Source: Malonomonas rubra DSM 5091 (GTDB taxonomy: Bacteria; Desulfobacterota; Desulfuromonadia; Desulfuromonadales; Geopsychrobacteraceae). Taken from it: a stretch of 47,309 nucleotides of DNA. The notes under the pieces were generated by a model. That model searched no databases and was not told the DNA's origin. It saw only the letters and a program-made list of their open reading frames with translations. Positions 44,220-47,309 of the stretch are shown one piece after another. The stretch's first letter is position 1. Each line of letters opens with the position of its first letter. The stretch spans positions 51,965 to 99,273 of the forward strand of contig NZ_FQZT01000012.1 of NCBI RefSeq assembly GCF_900142125.1, read 5' to 3'. A program made the position numbers and the translations under genes.

Positions 44220-44660
44220 TTATAGAGAAGCAGCTATCTGCTTAGCCTGTTCAATACCCGGTGCCATTGTGCTGCCAGGCTGTGGTGCTTTTCGATTAAT
44301 TTCAATAGCTTCTGCAAAACCTTCACGCAATTCAGTCAGAATTTTCTCCACCGGGTCTAGCCGCTTTGCATCACTCCTAACATTTACCGCTGAAAGCTCA
44401 CTGACCATAAAATCATAAAGCCGCAGGAGATCAGCAGCAATCTCACCGCCGACTTCATGGTCCAAGGTATTCATGAACTCGGTAATAATCGCAATTGTCT
44501 TGCTCAAATATTTTGCTTTATCTGCCGGGCGCTCCTCTTCAATCGCAAGTTTAGCTCCCTTAACAAAGCGGATTGCTCCATCATACAGCATGATCAAAAT
44601 CTGCTCAGGGCTTGCTGTCAAGATTTGATTGTTCTGATAATGGTTTAAATATGCATTCAT
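44220..44660 (-). CDS. fliS: Flagellin chaperone FliS
   Basis: 146 residues from the ATG at 44660, nine bases after GGGAG. Family motifs: MNAYLNHYQNNQILTASPEQILIMLYDGAIRFVKGAKLAIEE, KAKYLSKTIAIITEFMNTLDHEVGGEIAADLLRLYDFM. FliS binds the C-terminus of flagellin in the cytosol and prevents early polymerisation. It is downstream of fliD, the usual order. Confidence 0.96.
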   Translation of the reverse strand: MNAYLNHYQNNQILTASPEQILIMLYDGAIRFVKGAKLAIEEERPADKAKYLSKTIAIITEFMNTLDHEVGGEIAADLLRLYDFMVSELSAVNVRSDAKRLDPVEKILTELREGFAEAIEINRKAPQPGSTMAPGIEQAKQIAASL

Positions 44661-44710
44661 AGTATATTGCTCCCGAAAAACATCAACTGCCAGAAACACA
44701 GGCTGATGGA

Positions 44711-46054
44711 TTAGTTACTACTTGAGCCGCCAATTGTGGGCATCGACGATAACTGCTGCAGCAGATAGTTGCCTTGCGAATTCAGCCCGCTAACAAGCTG
44801 TTCCATTGCAGCAAACTGTGCCCGCAGGGTTTCTTCTTTCAGTTCCAATCGAGCTTCCATACTGGTAATACGCTGCTCGATCCGCTTAACATTACTGTCT
44901 GTCGTTTCTTTCCGACCGGCATAAATACCATCGGCAGAATCTGTCAGCAGGTCCAGGTAGTCGGCAAACTGACTGCTGATTCCACTGGTTTCATCATCAC
45001 CAGTAAAAAGAGCAACGGCTCCCTCATAATCTTCTTCCAGCGCTTCTGATAGCGTCGTGCTGTTCAAAGATATGGTCCCGTCCTTCTGGGTTTCAAACCC
45101 AAGTTCTGACAAAGATGAAAAAGTTCCCAACCCACTTTGCTGCGAGACCAGCAAGTCCTGCATCCGCCGCTTGACCGAACGGAAGGTTGAATCATTTCCC
45201 CAGTCAGCGGTTTTCTGACTTGCTATGTAGTTAATAATGTCGTTGTAGGCGGTTACGAAATCTTTGATTTTGCCTTGGGCGGCATCTTTATCAGCATCAA
45301 TAGTGATCGTGGTCGTTACCGTTTCATCGGCCTGCGCAAGATCAAGGGTCAGGCCGGGGATCGCCTCATCGATGCTATTGCTGTCACTGTAGATATCAAT
45401 TCCGTCAATACGAACATGCGCTTGTTGCGCTGTCTGGGTTGGACTCATGGCTAAGTTCAGATCAGTCCCACCTGTCAATTCCGAACTGTCGAGCGAAAAG
45501 CTGTCACTAACTGTTTCGCCAGTCAGAATCAAGCGATATGGAGAGGCAGTCCCATCATTGATAATGGTCGCAGAAACACCTAAATCCGCATCATTGATCG
45601 CCTCGGCAATCCCTTCAAGGGAATTGTTTTCACTATCAATGGTGATTTCATTCAGCTCACCTGCAACCGTAAGGTTCAGCGTACCCGTCCCAAAGCTATT
45701 CGTTGTTTTATCGACATAGCCCTGGCTGACATCTTTTTGCTGTTGCGCCAAGGCAACAACACTGATCTGGTATGTGCCCAGTTGTGCTTTTCCTCCTGCG
45801 GTCACAGAGAGGTAAGACTCAGAGCTGCTGTCAACACTTGGTGAGTTCAGCTCGATCGGAGTATCAATCGCCTCTGCCTTCTCCTGCAGCGTGCTTAGCT
45901 TCCCGTCAAGTTTAGAAAAAACAGCCAACCGATTGGTGAAAAAAGCCTTGTCGTTTTCGAGACGGGTAATCGGTGTCCTCTCGATACTCATCAACTCCGA
46001 GATTATCGATCCTGTATCTAGTCCGGTTGCCAGACCGCCGAAAGTAATCGCCAT
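44711..46054 (-). CDS. fliD: Flagellar filament cap protein FliD
   Basis: 447 residues with GGAG before the ATG. The N-terminus ITFGGLATGLDTGSIISELMSIERTPITRLE is the classic FliD start; a Thr/Ser/Asp-rich variable middle follows, then the conserved end (KDAAQGKIKDFVTAYNDIINYI, LSELGFETQKDGTISLN, TSMEARLELKEETLRAQFAAMEQLVSGLNSQGNYL). It is secreted and caps the filament to fold incoming flagellin. Confidence 0.96.
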   Translation of the reverse strand: MAITFGGLATGLDTGSIISELMSIERTPITRLENDKAFFTNRLAVFSKLDGKLSTLQEKAEAIDTPIELNSPSVDSSSESYLSVTAGGKAQLGTYQISVVALAQQQKDVSQGYVDKTTNSFGTGTLNLTVAGELNEITIDSENNSLEGIAEAINDADLGVSATIINDGTASPYRLILTGETVSDSFSLDSSELTGGTDLNLAMSPTQTAQQAHVRIDGIDIYSDSNSIDEAIPGLTLDLAQADETVTTTITIDADKDAAQGKIKDFVTAYNDIINYIASQKTADWGNDSTFRSVKRRMQDLLVSQQSGLGTFSSLSELGFETQKDGTISLNSTTLSEALEEDYEGAVALFTGDDETSGISSQFADYLDLLTDSADGIYAGRKETTDSNVKRIEQRITSMEARLELKEETLRAQFAAMEQLVSGLNSQGNYLLQQLSSMPTIGGSSSN

Positions 46055-46076
46055 GGCTCTCTCCGCTTATTCCCAG

Positions 46077-46424
46077 TTAACCTTGTGTATCGACAATATT
46101 GCCACGCAGATCGTCTAATGCCGCCTTCAGTTCCAGAATTTCTTCTGCCGGAACCTGGCGAAGAATTTCATCCGACTCACGATCGACTATTTTAACCACC
46201 ATCCCGTGGGTGCGTTCATCGTTCTCAAAACGCACGCTGTAGATGCCGCCTTCAGTCAAAGACTTGATTTGCTTGAGCAGCTCTTCAGGCTGAGCCTGTT
46301 TTTTCTCAAGCAGCTCGCTCTGCGGAGCATTTTCGGCCTTTTTGCGCGACTCGCTAACCTCGTCAGAGGCTTTGCTCAGTTGAAATTGCGCCGGGCTCTG
46401 TACATTTAAAGCTTCAACATTCAT
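46077..46424 (-). CDS. flaG: FlaG family protein
   Basis: 115 residues with GGAGGAG before the ATG. The N-terminal half is charged and disordered; the C-terminal half matches FlaG (YSVRFENDERTHGMVVKIVDRESDEILRQVPAEEILELKAAL). FlaG proteins influence filament length in polar flagella. It lies between the flagellin gene and fliD. Confidence 0.93.
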   Translation of the reverse strand: MNVEALNVQSPAQFQLSKASDEVSESRKKAENAPQSELLEKKQAQPEELLKQIKSLTEGGIYSVRFENDERTHGMVVKIVDRESDEILRQVPAEEILELKAALDDLRGNIVDTQG

Positions 46425-46461
46425 TTTCTTCTCCTCCCCCCACTAATTTAAATCAGCAGGG

Positions 46462-46493
46462 AAAAAACCGGGGGCCGGACAAACCGACCCCCG
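46462..46493 (-). terminator. Flagellin gene terminator
   Basis: A strong G5/C5-based hairpin with inner CGG/CCG pairs, followed by six minus-strand Ts, just after the flagellin stop codon. Confidence 0.8.
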
Positions 46494-46508
46494 ACAAGAG
46501 CTCACACG

Positions 46509-47309
46509 TTAACCAAGAAGCGAAAGTGCCAACTGTGGTGACTGGTTGGCCTGGGCCAGAATCGAAACACCAGCTTGCTGCAGGATGTTGTACTTGGTCA
46601 TTGCCGAAGTTTCAGCGGCGATGTCCGCATCCATAATCCGCGAACGCGCGGCAGTAACGTTCTCAGCGATGTTCGACAGGTTAGCGATGGTCGATTCGAA
46701 ACGATTCTGCACCGCACCCATGGTACCACGGGCGCTGTCGACCTTGCCGATGGCATCGTCAAGGGCGGTCAGAACAGAAGCGGTGGTCATACCAGCAGCA
46801 GTTGCTGTAGTCGAAGCACCAGTCACGGTAGTAGAGGCACCAATCACCGTAGTAGATCCGCCACCTGTGGCTGAAAGCAAATTAACAGCAGAAGTTACGT
46901 TGACAGCGGTCGTTGATGCTGCAGCATTAAAGGTCGAACCGATATTCACGGCAGCAATCTCCAGACCACCGGTCGATGCCGTCATATTCAACGAGCTCAG
47001 GGAGATGGAGATCTGATCATTAGTGGTACCACGAGCACCGACCTGGAAGTTCAGAGTGGTACCCGAACCGTCCAGAACCTTGGTTTCGTTGAATTCGGTG
47101 GTCGCCGAGATCCGATCAACCTCGCTGATCAGCGAGCTGACTTCCTCTTGCAGGGATTCACGGTCGCTGGCGCTGTTGGAATCGTTGGCCGACTGGATAG
47201 TCAGTTCGCGCATCCGCTGCAGGATGTTGGTAATCTCGCCCATGGCGCCTTCAGCAGTTTGTGCCAAAGAGATGCCGTCGTTAGCATTCCGGACCGCCTG
47301 GTTGATACC
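46509..47309 (-). CDS. fliC: Flagellin, 5' end outside window
   Basis: 267 codons are visible to the right edge, where the frame stays open ([22 protein letters not shown] is read across the last 70 bases); about 50 N-terminal residues are missing. The D1 region ([41 protein letters not shown]) and the C-terminal D1/D0 region ([34 protein letters not shown]...[14 protein letters not shown]) are typical. The central domain is short and made of Ala/Thr/Val/Gly repeats. It is the filament subunit, exported by the flagellar type III system and helped by FliS. Confidence 0.97.
   Translation of the reverse strand, partial: GINQAVRNANDGISLAQTAEGAMGEITNILQRMRELTIQSANDSNSASDRESLQEEVSSLISEVDRISATTEFNETKVLDGSGTTLNFQVGARGTTNDQISISLSSLNMTASTGGLEIAAVNIGSTFNAAASTTAVNVTSAVNLLSATGGGSTTVIGASTTVTGASTTATAAGMTTASVLTALDDAIGKVDSARGTMGAVQNRFESTIANLSNIAENVTAARSRIMDADIAAETSAMTKYNILQQAGVSILAQANQSPQLALSLLG
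46807..46848 (-). repeat. 21-bp tandem repeat in the flagellin variable region
   Basis: Two near-identical 21-base units in frame give GASTTV(I/T) heptapeptides, with a third, more degenerate copy next to them (GASTTAT). Confidence 0.7.

Overview
The window looks like the chromosome of an anaerobic, flagellated deltaproteobacterium of the Desulfuromonadales type (Pelobacter/Desulfuromonas/Geobacter relatives). The evidence is a single-chain pyruvate:ferredoxin oxidoreductase, an exosortase-sorted PEP-CTERM protein, the SRP RNA-dnaX-ybaB-recR group, candidate sigma-54 promoters and a polar-type flagellar cluster. The assignment rests on family resemblance only.

Layout. 1-998: 3' part of a PAS/histidine kinase gene. 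1057-2544: PEP-CTERM protein and a hotdog thioesterase. 2620-6368: amino-acid biosynthesis on the minus strand (serC, serA, a small cysteine-cluster protein, aroF-type DAHP synthase). aroF is preceded by an unannotated 28-residue leader peptide with 12 aromatic residues and by an attenuator. 6766-6841: tRNA-Phe, the insertion site of a 14.8-kb element (6797-21608) bounded by perfect 46-bp repeats. The element has a tyrosine integrase, an SSB-tailed ribbon-helix-helix protein, an AlpA-like protein and a prim-pol/D5 helicase. Its cargo is a type I restriction-modification operon, a TPR/signal-peptidase-like protein and a HigBA-type toxin-antitoxin pair whose antitoxin carries a zinc-peptidase domain. 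hipBA lies just outside the right repeat, possibly as the remains of a tandem element.

23661-28860: central metabolism on the minus strand (transketolase, glutamate-cysteine ligase, class I aminotransferase). The aminotransferase-gshA operon is preceded by an Ala-rich leader peptide (8 Ala in 25 residues) and a terminator, again the architecture of ribosome-mediated attenuation. 28955-32285: AEC transporter, a glycosyltransferase-like protein and a sugar-nucleotide epimerase. 32381-38990: PFOR, recR, ybaB, dnaX, then SRP RNA, a palindromic intergenic repeat and tRNA-Ser(GGA). 39563-47309: flagellar genes (FlhB-like, FliK-like, PilZ, FliT-like, FliS, FliD, FlaG, partial flagellin) and a GGEEF diguanylate cyclase.

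The most interesting signals are the two unannotated amino-acid-sensing leaders, aromatic before aroF and alanine before the aminotransferase-gshA operon. Next are the satellite-like tRNA-Phe element with its unusual proteins (SSB-tailed RHH, HsdR with four CxxCGxxPCxC repeats, secreted TPR-SPase) and a palindromic repeat that supplies the -35 box of the SRP RNA promoter. Starts were chosen from visible ribosome binding sites. All names come from reading the translations; no database was searched.
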